Below are positions 1-10,531 of a DNA stretch of 64,000 nucleotides, piece after piece. This DNA is from Pelecanus crispus. Lineage: Eukaryota; Chordata; Aves; Pelecaniformes; Pelecanidae. The notes beneath the pieces are model-generated. The model did not search any database. It saw nothing but the letters and a program-made list of their open reading frames with translations, and had not been told where the DNA came from. A program made the translations under genes and the position numbers. The stretch's first letter is position 1; each line of letters opens with the position of its first letter. The stretch lies in contig NC_134675.1 in the NCBI RefSeq assembly GCF_030463565.1, positions 9,693,862 to 9,757,861 on the forward strand, read 5' to 3'.

Positions 1-134
1 TGTATAAATAGAGGCTGACTTGTGGAATTACCACCTAGCACCCATCTCTGTGCAGAAATGAAATAATGTCTTGTCTCTGTGTGTGAAGATTGGCTTATTG
101 CACACTGGGTAAACGAGCCCTATTTGGGACAACA
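1..134 (+). mobile_element. LTR family C, 3' end (partial, runs off left edge)
   Basis: This stretch matches, with substitutions, the reverse complement of 39271-39430. It has a TATA-like tataaata near position 3 and a terminal gggacaaca. It therefore looks like the R-U5 end of an ERV LTR whose upstream part lies outside the window. It abuts an A-family LTR fragment directly at 134/135, so one of the two was probably inserted into the other. Confidence 0.6.
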
Positions 135-281
135 ACGGTAATTGCTGAGTGATCTCTCCCTGTCCTTATCTTGACCCATGAGCTTGTCGTTATATTTTCT
201 CTCCCCTGTCCAGCTGAGAAGGGGAGTGATAGAGCAGCTTTGGTGGGCACCTGGCATCCAGCCAGGGTCAACCCACCACAA
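135..281 (+). mobile_element. LTR family A, 3' terminal fragment (R-U5)
   Basis: It is the reverse complement of the first ~147 bp of the complete A copy at 62509-63602 and ends in the characteristic gggtcaacccaccaca. The rest of the LTR is missing because the C-family LTR replaces it on the left. It is non-coding; small ORFs over it are incidental. Confidence 0.65.
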
Positions 282-1534
282 TTCGTCGCAAGCCAATGCC
301 TTATATACGCTTACACTTGCACCAATCATGTGAGTGTCAGCATCAGGGCCTTAGCCCGGGTTCAGTTCATCCCCCAGCACCAGTTCTGTTGACCAAAAGC
401 GGCCTCTGAGCACTGCATTCCACAATCGCTACAAGACAATACTGCAACGTTTCTTATCTCATCACCAAGGGAAACTCCACTCCCTTGCAAGGAGTGTTCA
501 GTCTCTGGCATTCCTGCTTCCAGTTGGTTTAACCCCTTCTGCAGTTGGGCCTTCTTCCCCTCCATGCCAGATCATTCCTTGGTCACGAATTGCTATTGCT
601 GAGCAGTTACAATTAGAATTTCTCCTTCATTACTCAAGGTTGCATCCTTCTTTTACTTGAGTTTGAACTGTTTCTTTACATTGAATTTGCCTTATAATCA
701 GAGATATTTACTGCATCTTGGGCCATTTCCCAGCCCTTTCTCGTTTCCTATAACACTGCTGGTAATTAAAGATACTGGCTCTTCACTTTATAGGCCTTTT
801 GTTTTGTAACTGTGCTCCTGGGGCTCTTATCTGTTTCTCCCATTCTTGTGATTAGCCTCTGCACCAGGGCAGCATGCATCAGCTATGGCTTCTCCAGGAG
901 CTTTGACTGCCACCCCTCAACATTTAACTCTTCCATCTCCGTTCACCATTCCTGTAAGCAACTCTTAATCACTTCATTTTCTTTCTGCATTCACCCCCTT
1001 AGTGATGGATGCTACTTTCTTTCATAGGGTAATGGAGATAAGACTTGTACTGTTTTCCTCCCAGAGGTATGGTTTTCAACATAAATGGGAGTTTTGATGT
1101 CTTGACCCATATAGATTGATTTTTTCTTTTTAAGTGAGGAAATCCTTTTGCAATTGTTTATTTCTTAAGTAACTGTTTTTCCAACTTCCAGGGAGCAGAG
1201 CATAGAGGGCCTATTTTCTTGGGCCTTTGTCTCCCCTATGACCAATACAGTTTGCTGGTTCAATAGTCGGGGTGTTCCTGAACATACTCCTTAAGTGAGT
1301 TATACAGTTTGATCATCAGTTGTATCACATGACTTGCACAGAGGCAATTGAATCATCTTTGAGGAGGATGGCTCTTTTCCAAGCTGTTCCATCCACCATT
1401 GCCCTACAGGTTTCTCATCAAGGAGAAATATTAATGGCAACTGGATTGCTCTTTCCTCAAGAAAGGATCATGACACGGTGTCACAGGCAAAACAGTCTCG
1501 ACTTGGGGAATTTCACTGAATTTTAGTTTATTGC
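282..1534. other. Unassigned stretch, no gene recognised
   Basis: No ORF over about 71 codons, no splice-linked coding pattern and no match to the repeats recognised elsewhere in the window. On the minus strand a 67-codon ORF (565-362) has a mildly protein-like, Gln/Glu/Cys-containing composition and could be decayed ERV sequence, but nothing identifies it. It is bounded on both sides by LTRs, so it is probably old retroviral interior. Confidence 0.3.
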
Positions 1535-2175
1535 TGTGGTAGGTTGGCCCTAGCTAGCAGCCAAGAACACACACAGCCGCTCACTCACACCCCCACACAC
1601 ACACCCGCACCTAGGGGGGTGGGGGGGAGGAACAGGAGCAGAAAAAACCTCATGGGTTGAAACAAAGACAGGGAAATCACTTACCAAGTACTGTTGCAGG
1701 CAAAACAGACTCAACTGGGGGAATTAACTTAATTTATGGGCAATTAGCATAAATATCTGAGTACTGATTTGGGTATTGGGAAACAAAGAAAGAAGACAAA
1801 CATTTAAACACTTTGGGAAAACACCTTTCCTCCCACTTTCCCAGGCTCAACTTCATTCCAGCCACCTCTCCCCCCCCCACCTTTTTATGACCGCAGGTTA
1901 CACTCAGTCCCTTCAGTAAGGCAATGAGCAACTCAAGGTGGGGGGGTTGCAGTCAGGGTGTAGCGGTTTCTCTCTGGTGCTCTTTCCTTCTCACTGTGGA
2001 TTTCCTTCTCACTGGGATTATCCACAGGCCGCAGTCCCTTTGGGGAAGTATCTGCTCTGCTACTAGCACCTCCTACTCCTCTGACCTTTTTGTTCCCTCC
2101 TCCTCCTCTCTCTCTGTTCCTTCCTTCTCTCCAGCGTTCTCTCCCCCTCGGTGTTTACTGCCCTTTCTTAAATTG
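1535..2175 (-). mobile_element. LTR family D (related to A), truncated
   Basis: It begins with tgtggtaggttggcc on the plus strand, the diverged counterpart of the A-family terminus. It shares the interior block of 7425-7994 (a gcaattagcataaa-like stretch and a run ending in tttactgccctttcttaaa). The true LTR orientation is minus, because the ACCCACCACA-like terminus is the 3' end. The 5' (U3) end beyond ~2175 is missing. A C/G-rich run near 1614-1630 and a CA-rich stretch near 1570-1606 lie inside it. Confidence 0.6.
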
Positions 2176-2775
2176 ATAGCAACACATAGGCAGGACATGG
2201 TGGACAGAAAAGTATAAAGGTCACTATGCAGCCATTATCACCTGCAGCTTGCTGTCTCCTGCAGCCATCATCTTTGCATATTGATTGTCTGACATTTTCT
2301 TCAGAATCCATTAACTTATGGAAATGGTATAGACCAAACTTCCAAGCTGGAAGGTACAAATACGTCAGCTTACCCAAAAAGCTTTTGAAGTGGATCCAAC
2401 AGCAGCCAGACTGCTGAAGCTTTTGTGCTTCCCGGTGTGATACAGGGGACGCCCGCACCATGACCAAGGAGGAAGAATGAGCACTCTCACCGTCAGATAG
2501 GCAGCTATTTTCCTCATAGGCACACGAGTTACGAGTTGAGTTGCGAGTTACAAGTTATGAATTAGAGAACTTGTGAGTTAGAAACTTCATGAATTAATGA
2601 AGTGATGAATTGGTGCATTCACATGCACTGTACAAAGGGGATTGAGACCTTGTTTGACGTGTTCATTTGTTTTCTTTCCTAGTGAGCTTATAAAATAAAG
2701 TTTAATTTACGGAGTACATTGTCCTGTAAAGTTGAGCGATCCGAACGGACCGTGCCAGTTGGTCTGGGTGGTAGC
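2176..2775. other. Unassigned stretch with a degenerate short tandem repeat
   Basis: No supported gene. At about 2526-2612 there is a degenerate tandem array of 7-9 bp units of the type gagttac/gagttgc/gaattag, decaying into tgaatta units. The minus-strand ORF at 2467-2168 (99 codons) has no recognisable domain and I do not call it a gene. Confidence 0.35.
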
Positions 2776-3010
2776 CATTGCTCAGAGACTGACAGGGCAT
2801 CGGTCTACTTGTGGGAGGTGGTGACTGATTGCCTTTGCATCACTTCAGGTTTTTGGGGTTCCCCCCCCCCCCCCCTTTCCTTCATTTATTAAACTGTCTT
2901 TATCTCAATGCACGAGCTTTCAGCTTTTGCTCTTCTGATTCTCTCTCCTGTTCCACTGTGAGCAAGCGGCTGTGTGGTGCTTAGCTGCTGGCCGGGGTCA
3001 ACCCACCACA
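2776..3010 (+). mobile_element. LTR family E, 3' part
   Basis: It aligns by eye with 44275-44512 of the complete E copy: a gagactg...ggtctactt block, a polypyrimidine run, the polyadenylation-type attaaactgtctttatct and the terminal gggtcaacccaccaca. The U3 part is missing. A run of about 15 C lies near 2858-2874. Confidence 0.6.
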
Positions 3011-3395
3011 TACATTTATGAAAATCATTACAAAAGATGCAGGTCTGGTTCTTGTGAAAGATAGTTTGAGTAGCCCCGGTAATGGGGAAAGCTCCATATT
3101 CATATTTTACAAAATGCATCACCAGATGGTCATTTTGTACTAAATTGTTAGAATACAGTTTTATAAAGCTGTTCAACAGTCCCTTGTTATGGTGATGTAG
3201 GAAAAAGACACAGCGGTATACGCAGGCCGTAGAGAGGGGATGCTGCAGTTGCTTCTTCTGGAAAGTGATGTCCGTAGCATTGCATTTTAAAAAGGACATG
3301 ATTCTTACAGGAAAGAGTGCTGTTGGAGGGTAGCCCTAAGAACCAATAAACTGTGCAGTTCTGATCTACCAGGAGATTTGCTAGCCAGTGCTCTC
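3011..3395 (-). other. Unassigned sequence with a protein-like minus-strand ORF
   Basis: A minus-strand ORF enters from 3299 and reads through to about 3012 (~95 codons) before running into the neighbouring LTR. Its composition is varied, with several His, Phe, Asn and Cys residues, and is more protein-like than the ORFs inside the LTRs. I do not recognise the family. It lies between retroelements and near the Polinton relic, so it could be mobile-element coding debris. No function is claimed. Confidence 0.25.
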
Positions 3396-6018
3396 TGTTA
3401 AGGGTTGTTAAGAGTGGCCGCCTCCTCCAGCAGCTGCTGTCCAGGACCCCTCCTGCCCAGCCGCTGGAGCCCAGCCTGGCGCGCCTGGGGACCCGAGGTC
3501 TCTGCCCAGGCTGAGGGATGCTGCAGCTGCTTTCCCATTTGCATGTTCAGCCAGTAGCAAAGCTGAGTGCATATATTCCCAGAAAGACACACAGAGACAC
3601 ATAAAGGACACACACAGGACACTGACACAGATGGTTTCACAGACTGCCACAGACAAGGCACTGCCTTCAACAGCACCTGCATATAGGACTCACATTAAAC
3701 AAAAGATTCTAGATTCTCTAGATTCACAAGCACACACACATTTGCAGATCCCCCAAGTACCGACACAGACCCCTCTGTCTGGTACCACTGCCTGGATCCC
3801 AGGCCCTCTTAACCTGCCCCACGGGTCCCCTACTCGCCGGCTAGTCCAGCTTGATGCTTGCTGCAAACACACAGCACTCACACACTCGTCCCACAGGGAC
3901 TCTACACTCATGGGTCCCCACGGATATCAGCACGGACCCTCCGCCCACCTGATCCCCCCGCCTGGACCCAGGGTCTCCAACTCACCGACTGGTCCAGGCT
4001 GAAGATTGCTAGCAAATACACATGCACACCCACACATACACCTGGTTTGGGGAAGATACAGACATTAAATATGTTATCACAGAAGTGCTACCACTGTCAC
4101 TGATTGGCTCGGCCTTGGCCTAACTCAGCAATTACCATCACAGGCAAAACAGACTCGACTTGGGGAAATCAGTTTAATTTATTACCAATCGAAACTGAGT
4201 AGGGTAATGAGAAATAAAACCAAAGCTTAAAACACCTTCCCCCCACCCCTCCCTTCTTCCCGGGCTCAACTTCACTCCCAATTTTTCTCTCCCTCCTCCC
4301 CCCGAGCGGCGCAGGGGGACGGGGAACGGGGGTTGCGGTCACTTCATCACACGTCGTCTCTGCAGCTCCTTCCTCCTCAAGGGGAGGACTCCTCACACTC
4401 TTCCCTTGCTCCAGCGTGGGGTCCCTCCCACGGGAGACAGTCCTCCACGAACTGCTCCAGAGTGGGTCCCTTCCATGGGGTGCAGCCCTTCAGGAGCAGA
4501 CTGCTCCAGCGTGGGTCCCCCGCGGGGTCACAGGTCCTGCCAGCAAACCTGCTCCAGTGTGGGCTCCTCTCTCTCCACAGGTCCTGCCAGGAGCCTGCTC
4601 CAGCGCGGGCTTCCCACGGGGTCACAGCCTCCTCCGGGCACATCCCCCTGCTCCGGCATGGGGTCCTCCCCAGGCTGCAGGTGGACCTCTGCTACCCCGT
4701 GGGCCTCCATGGGCTGCAGGGGCACAGCTGCCTTGCCATGGGCTGCACCAGGGGCTGCAGGGGAATCTCTGCTCCGCACCTGGAGCACCTCCTCCTCCTC
4801 CTCCTTCTGCACTGACCTTGGTGTCTGCAGAGTTGTTCCTCTCACATATTCTCACTCCTCACTCCAGCTGCAGTTTGTGTCCCTGTGGGTGCCCCCCCCC
4901 CCCCCTTCTTAAACATGTTATCTACCACCGTCGCTGATTGGCTCGGCCTTGGCCAGCAGTGGGTCCGTCTTGGAGCCGGCTGGCATTGGCTCTATTGGAC
5001 ATAGGGGAAGCGTCTAGCAGCTTCTCACAGAAGCCACCCCTGTAGCCCCCCCGCTACCAAAAACCTTACCACGCAAACCCAATACAACTCGGCCCCTCCT
5101 ACCAGCTGGCACCAGGCACATGGCCCCGCTGCAGCTGCTGGTGCTGAGCACCTCACTTGCCTCCCCCCAGTAGCTATTTTTTGGGGGACATACCATTCCG
5201 AACCCAGCGGCTGGTGGCCGAGACACCCACCCTCTCCAGTAGGTGGTACTGGGACCCCACTCACTCCGGTAGCTGACACCAAAGGCCCCGGGGCACCTAC
5301 ACCCCAGTCTGACTCCAGTAACTGGCACAAAATCCACTCACACCAGTCCCTCCAGTAGCTGACACTCTGGGTACAAAGTCTGTAGGACCCACAACAATCC
5401 AGAGAGCTCTGGCCCCTCCAACTACTGATGCTGAGACCCTCACTCACTCCAGTAGCTGACACCACAGGCCAGGGGCACCTATACTCCCCGGTCTGACTCC
5501 AGTAGCTGGCACTAAACCCACTGACACAGAGGTCTCACCAGGAGCTGGCACTTACTCCTTGCAGCACACGTACACATGGGCTAGAGAGTGAGATTACGCA
5601 GAGAGATAGTTAAGAAAGTATTTAATAAGATAGGACAGACTGTGGTGATCAAGTGCAGGGCTCAGCTAGACAAGCGTACTGACCAGCCTCTTTGTCTTAA
5701 AGCTAATTGGTCAGGTTTTATGTCTCTGTGTGTTTGTCTCCCTCCCTTTCCTTATCCTCCCAATTTGGCAAGGTACTTAGTTGTTTAATCTTACTGAAAA
5801 AAATAAACATTCTGACAATCCACATATCCTCGCTGATTTGTGGGACTGAACAGGTTTGTTCTTATCAGGATCTCCTTTATCATTTGTCAGTCAGGTTTGT
5901 GTCTCTCTATGTTCTTGTTTATGGCTTCTTCCTTTACTTATTATCCCTTTTTGCATTGAAAAAGGTCCTTGACCAGATACCCTTAAAGGAGCAGACACTC
6001 CTTCCTCATACCCTTACA
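3396..6018 (-). mobile_element. LTR family B, solo LTR interrupted by a nested A LTR
   Basis: On the minus strand it starts TGTAAGGGTATGAGG (near 6018) and ends ...CCCTTAACA (3396), a TG...CA structure. It matches B copies at 13878-15219 and 31889-33341 (plus) and 36853-38056 (minus). After removing the nested A insert (4064-5086) it is about 1.6 kb. Flanking ctctc and cgctc could be a decayed 5-bp target duplication (4 of 5). The U5-side half (5090-5560) is made of diverged units around a ctccagtagctgacac core. The long ORFs over it are low-complexity and non-coding. Confidence 0.65.
4064..5086 (-). mobile_element. LTR family A nested in the B LTR, with rearranged end
   Basis: Positions 4125-5086 match 62638-63602 of the complete A copy, ending aaacccaataca. 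They are preceded at about 4064-4122 by a short second copy of the A segment found at about 63413-63471 (ttaaatat...ggctcggccttggcc). The terminal ~130 bp of the R-U5 end is absent. The flanking B sequence resumes on both sides (cagaca before, actcggcccc after), so this is an insertion into the B LTR. Confidence 0.65.
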
Positions 6019-6189
6019 CGCTCCAGGTTGGTTATGTGGATGCCTATTCATAATCGTACTTGCTGGTCTTGGAGAAACAGGGCCCTAGGGAGTCAGTTGC
6101 TCGGGTACATGCCTAGAAATGCTTCTCTGGCATTAGGGTCTGCTGAAAAGAAACAGGAAAGCTGTTCGATGTACATCTTCACATGTGGT

Positions 6190-8503
6190 TGAAAAGCACA
6201 CGGCTCCTCTGGTTTATTTCTGTGATTTTGTCAAATTCACCATACACAGTCGTATCGATGGCAGTGGTCCAGGCCCCTGCAAACTGTATTTCTTCTCTCA
6301 GGTTTCCTGTTTTAATTAGGGAATCGTGATCAGCACATTCCTGGTGTGGAGACAGGTCGAAGGCGAACAGAGTGTAGCAAACTCTTTCCTGTCAACAACA
6401 GGGAATGGTCTTTCATATGGCTGCCAGTTGTCTGAACAAGCTGCATGTATTCTCTCACACAGCAGCCATTCTCAAAATCAGGCTGCAGCGGTTTCACCAG
6501 GTTCATTCACTATCCACATAGAGGGCCACAAAATTTATATCATTATGTTTAAAGTGGAAAGGGTTCTTCGTATAATTGCTGCTAAAAGCGTCGTTATCTA
6601 CAAACCCAATAACAACAAGCTCGCGCAGTTGTCCCAGAAACAAATTTTCCTGGTTTCTGACAGGGCTGACGGTTGGTATGCTGAACACTTTCATGCCCAC
6701 CTGGATCACTGGGTATTTAGCGTTGGCCATAAGTAAAGCCTCAGCATGTTCCAAATGCACCCTGGGAGCCACCTGCACCTTCTTCACAAACAGTGAGGCA
6801 GAGGTAATAACCAGCTTGCAGGCTCCTGCTGCCAGGGAGCTCATCAAACAAAAGCTGTCTTTGCTGCGTGTCAGCTTAATTTTTATTCTGTGTTGTTCAA
6901 CAAAAGCTTGTCTTGAAAGAACAGAGGGTTTGGAGGGTTCCAAATAGCTCAATCCTCCTACGCTGGGCCTTCAGAGCCGAGCGTTGCTTAAACCTCTGGT
7001 TACCTATACCATCCAGCATGACCACTTCCTGCTGCCCGGCTGTGTCTCTGTAGAACAGCCCTACGGAGAAGTGTGTGGACAGCGTGTCACAGCTGTAACT
7101 GAGAAGTGACTCAATGAAGGCACGGTAGGGGTAGCAGTTGTTGCTCTGGCTTATCAGTTGGTCCCCCAGCGTAATGTCCAGCTGGCTCCTCTCTTTCTTT
7201 CCCTCCTCCTCTCTGTGTTCTTTCCCCCTCAGTATTTACTGCCCTTTCTTAAATATTTTTTTCACAGAGGTGCCACAAACTTCACTGATGGGCTCAGCTT
7301 TGGCCTGTTGCTGAGCTGTCTGGAACCGGCTGTCCCAGACACAGGGCAGCCCCTGGCCTCCTCCCACAGAGGCCACGCCTGCAGCGCCCGTCCCCCCCCC
7401 AACCTTGCCATTTACACACAAAGCAATTGGCAATTAACATAAACTTTTAATTACTGATCCAGGTATTGAGAAACAAACAATTAAACAAGCATTTAAGGGA
7501 AACACCTTTCCTCCCCCTTCTCAGGTTCAACTTCAGTCTAGACATCTCTCCTCCCCTCTTCCTAGTTTCCACTCCCCTTGCTTTCATCACAGGTTACAGT
7601 TAGTCCCTTTGGTGAGTCAATGGGCGGCACAAGAGGTTGAGGTCAGGGCATAGCAGTTTCTTTCTGCTGCTCCTTGCTTCTTACTCATTTTTTCTGCTCT
7701 GGTGTGGCTTCTCCACTGGCCATAGTCCCCTCAGAGGCGTATCTCCTCCTTCATCTCCTTTTGTGCCTCCTTCGCCTAGCTGGTTCCACCCTTTCTTAAA
7801 TATGTTTGAGTAGAGGCACTGCAGGCTCCTCTGATTGGTTGAAGTTTTGGTGTGCAGTAGGTCAGTGTCATCCATTGCCAAGCCAGCTGGAAACAGCTGT
7901 GACTGGCACAGGGCAGTCCATGACCTCCTCCCACACGGGTCACCCCTGCAGCTCCCCCCACTACCAAAACCCTGCCAGTTATGCCCAATATACACAGTGA
8001 TCACCAGGAAAAAACCCATCCATCCCTCAAATGGTGCATTTTGCATACATAACATTACATTAAACACACACATTTCCATGTTGTCGTCCTGCAGAAGGAG
8101 GGGGTTGGCAATTTCTCAGATTCAGATGATTAACTTTCTTAACATTTACACTTGTGCTACATGTAGATAACTCTGTGAGTTTCCTGCCTATATCCCTGCT
8201 CTGTTTGCCTGGTTCCAGAGCCTCTTCAGCACACTATGCCGAGTCAAATTCCACAGACATTTGGCCTGTGGATGCAAGGTTGGGCCCAGGCATGCTAAAG
8301 CCTCCCGAATTAAAATCAGTTTGTACAAAAAAGTTCAGAAGAACATTTTACAGCAGGAGAAAGAAACAAGAAGTGGAGAAATTAAAACAGGAAGGCACCT
8401 CAGTAAACAGGCCTTCCTCGATGCTGGTCCGCATCGGGGACACTTCAAACAGATCCATCTTGGATTTGGCACATTCTTCTGAGCAGCCATAAACGAAAGC
8501 CAT
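6190..8503 (-). pseudogene. Polinton major capsid protein (double jelly-roll, F54H12.2-like), broken
   Basis: The likely start codon is at 8503-8501, followed by an intact N-terminal stretch of ~35 codons to about 8400. Further recognisable pieces occur near 8280-8100. An LTR block (7165-7994) splits the gene, and coding similarity resumes at about 7164 and runs, with a frame change near 6952, through the 149-codon ORF 6952-6503. That ORF carries the best conserved segment, an Asp-Asn-Asp-Ala-Phe motif with a following Asn-Pro-Phe. A C-terminal piece is readable at about 6345-6200. The family forms the hexon-like capsomers of Polinton/adintovirus particles. Stops, frameshifts and the insertion make it a pseudogene. 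Confidence 0.7.
7165..7994 (-). mobile_element. Tandem/truncated LTR family D block inside the capsid gene
   Basis: On the minus strand an LTR start is seen at 7994 (tgtatattgggc...) and a second LTR start near 7408, so two D-family LTR segments lie head to tail, each truncated at its 3' side. Shared marks with 1535-2175 are the gcaattaacataaa block near 7427 and the tttactgccctttcttaaa run. Capsid coding sequence continues on either side, so the block is a secondary insertion. Confidence 0.55.
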
Positions 8504-8508
8504 CCCTT

Positions 8509-8937
8509 TTAAAATATATTTCCTTTTCTAGCAGTAGAATGGACCCTCTTTCTCTGGGTTTTCTGTTTCTTTTGCACCTTTCTGCCTGATTTGTTCTTTT
8601 TCTTCTTCTTGTCCTGGTCAGACTGTTGTCTGGCACCCCCTATCCTTTTTCTTTTAAAGGGCTGGGGCAGACCTTTCCTCTGGGGGTATGACATGTCTCT
8701 CTCTCTTGTAAGGTTTTTTCATTGAATATAAAAGATCCCTTAGCCCTCCTGATGTGCCAGCGTTTCCAACTTGTCCAGGACAGTCTTGGAAAAATGCCCA
8801 ATTTTTTTTTTTTTTGCAATATCTTGAGTGGTGCTTTTAACATGTGGCTTAACAATTTCCAAACCCCTTTTCAAAAGTGGGATGACCTTTCTAAACAGAC
8901 TACAAATTATATCTCCAATACTCAACCCACTCATCAC
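8509..8937 (-). pseudogene. Polinton PX-like basic minor virion protein, frameshifted
   Basis: The minus-strand ORF 8937-8740 (65 codons) starts with a hydrophobic/amphipathic segment (Leu-Ser-Ile-Gly-Asp-Ile then Leu-Phe-Arg-Lys) and continues, after frame changes at an A/T homopolymer near 8802-8814, into the very Lys/Arg-rich reading frames 8855-8640 and 8694-8509. A short amphipathic N-terminus followed by a highly basic tail fits the PX protein of Polintons, which is compared in the literature with adenovirus core/membrane-lytic minor proteins. It sits between the penton-like and major capsid genes, as expected. Confidence 0.55.
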
Positions 8938-9044
8938 AGGAATGCCTTGAAGAGCAGGGAGACCATTGCTGGCCTGGGCTCTCTAATAATTCACGTACAA
9001 GGACAGGTCCCCATAATTCTTCACCACTACCATTTTGACGTCGT

Positions 9045-9770
9045 TTCTTAAAATATCAGAGGCTTCCTGGTCCAGAGATGCAGCTTCACAATCACCTTCC
9101 CAAAGTGAAACGAGACATGCTTGTTCTGGTCAGTCTTTGTTTCAGTTCTGACGGTGTCAATGTGCTGGTGGTTTACTGGCATGTAGTGTGGCTTATCATA
9201 CGTCACCATAATGGTCTCATAGTTATTACTGCCAGTCAGGACACAGCACAATAATGGAACCAAAATGTCCTCAACAAGCTGGTGCTGTACAAAAGCTGTG
9301 CAGAGGTAGAGCGAGTTAAACCCTTTGGTAGTCTACACCATAAAGGGAATTTTTTTAGCAACAACCCCTGGAGAAGCCACCAAAATGTGTTCCAGATCCT
9401 CTGTCCTAGAAAAACTGTAAGGGTTTTCATCCATTTTGAGCTTTGTTTTCCTTATGACAGGGTTGTAGACCAGGCCTGTGCCTGGAGAGTCAACAGTTGA
9501 AGCTTTGATGTGGGGGTTAACAACATGTTTCATATGTTCCATCCACATGGGGAGGGATGGATAATAGCCTTTCCACAAAGTATACTGCCCTGCAGTGCTA
9601 TTTGAAAGGCTGTGTCTTCATTGATGTTATTCCAGCTGTGCAGGTACTGTATTTCTGCCAGCCCCCACGTGCCTGAGAGCTCCAGGAGCCTCACCAGATA
9701 TATGGTGAAGTTTGAGCTGGTGTTTTGTGGGAAGATTCTGGTGCTGGCATTGCTGGGTAGCATGATGTAG
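9045..9770 (-). pseudogene. Polinton penton-like minor capsid protein, broken
   Basis: The ORF 9763-9530 carries the N-terminal region conserved in this family: a Leu-Pro-Ser-Asn start, an aromatic/Pro-rich strand and a Gly-Leu-Ala-Glu-Ile-Gln-Tyr block. Reading then shifts to 9578-9333, to 9430-9236, and ends in 9263-9048, whose tail (Gly-Lys-Val-Ile-Val-Lys-Leu-His near 9085) resembles the family C-terminus. At least three frame changes separate the pieces. The family is the single-jelly-roll penton candidate of Polintons. Placement between integrase and PX supports the call. Confidence 0.55.
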
Positions 9771-9818
9771 AAACCCCATCTGCCATCCCTCTTTTTTCCC
9801 CTGCTCCACTTCTAGTCA

Positions 9819-10427
9819 CTAGATGTCCTGGACTTGGGAGGTTGCTATCCAACTGTTACATTTCTGGGGCCAGCCAGGCCACTTCACCAGCAGCTGTTTA
9901 TTTCTTCCTTTCCCTTTTGCAGCGAAGAGCTTCTCAATTTTGTAGATTCTGTCCTTGTCTTTTTCAAGTTCTTTTTCAAGTTCTTTAGGGTAAAATGTCC
10001 CCTCAGTTGCTTCATGATCGTAGTCTCTTAAGCGGTACACAAGTATCTGTCCTCTTCTCACAATTTCAGCTATTACGAAAATGTTATCTGTGAACATCTG
10101 CTCATAACCTTTCTCAAATCTTTCTTTTGTTCTAGACACTCTGTCATGGCCTCCCTTTTTGAGCAGAGACGCAGACTCTTTAATTTTAAACACATCTCCA
10201 TATATGGTTTTCCAAACCCTTGCAGAGTTTCCAGTGTTCACGTCCACAGGCCTGGCTCTGATCGTTCTGTAGAAGATATGGTTATAGCTTCTTATAAACT
10301 CTGATACATCAATGTAGAGAAAAGTGTTGCACACTATAAAGTATCTCCACATCTTGGTTTTGAGCATCCTGTCATATTCTCTATGATGGATGCTTTTGCT
10401 CATTATTAGTAACAAAATGGTGAACAT
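9819..10427 (-). pseudogene. Polinton retroviral-like integrase, C-terminal half with chromodomain
   Basis: A 202-codon minus-strand ORF. Residues ~40-75 resemble the end of the integrase catalytic core (Tyr-Asn...Arg-Ala-Arg-Pro-Val-Asp-Val-Asn). Residues ~105-150 resemble the SH3-like C-terminal domain (Phe-Glu-Lys-Gly-Tyr, then a Tyr-Arg-Leu-Arg-Asp-Tyr strand). Residues ~150-195 form a chromodomain with the usual Val-Lys-Trp..Gly-Trp core. The zinc-binding N-terminus and most of the DDE core are missing, so the gene is truncated. Chromodomain-tailed integrases occur in Polintons and some Ty3 elements; the capsid genes downstream favour Polinton. Confidence 0.68.
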
Positions 10428-10531
10428 TACACTGCTTTAACCAATTGTTTAAAGGCTGATTTAAAAATTCTTTTTTCCAGTCAGCCTGTAATTTGTGAGG
10501 CATGCACCCCATGCTAAAAACAGTTTTAAAG

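Larger units (their letters stand above)
6019..10530 (-). mobile_element. Polinton/Maverick (adintovirus-like) element remnant
   Basis: Four decayed coding pieces follow one another on the minus strand: integrase C-terminus with chromodomain, penton-like minor capsid protein, a short basic PX-like protein, and major capsid protein. This content and common strand are typical of Polintons and of no other element class known in birds. Terminal inverted repeats, protein-primed DNA polymerase B, packaging ATPase and protease were not found, so the element is a fragment bounded by a B LTR on one side and an ERVL LTR on the other. Every gene carries breaks, so it is a fossil and not an active element. 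Confidence 0.72.

Noticed and set aside
3396-4063. Possible gene made of the overlapping ORFs 3631-4002 and 3682-3398
   Set aside because: The same sequence recurs in three other places as part of the B-family LTR, with different frames open in each.
7900-8500. Possible independent host gene on plus strand (ORFs at 7835-8170 and 8154-8492)
   Set aside because: The minus strand of this stretch encodes the start of the Polinton capsid protein, and the plus frames have no motif or splice pattern.
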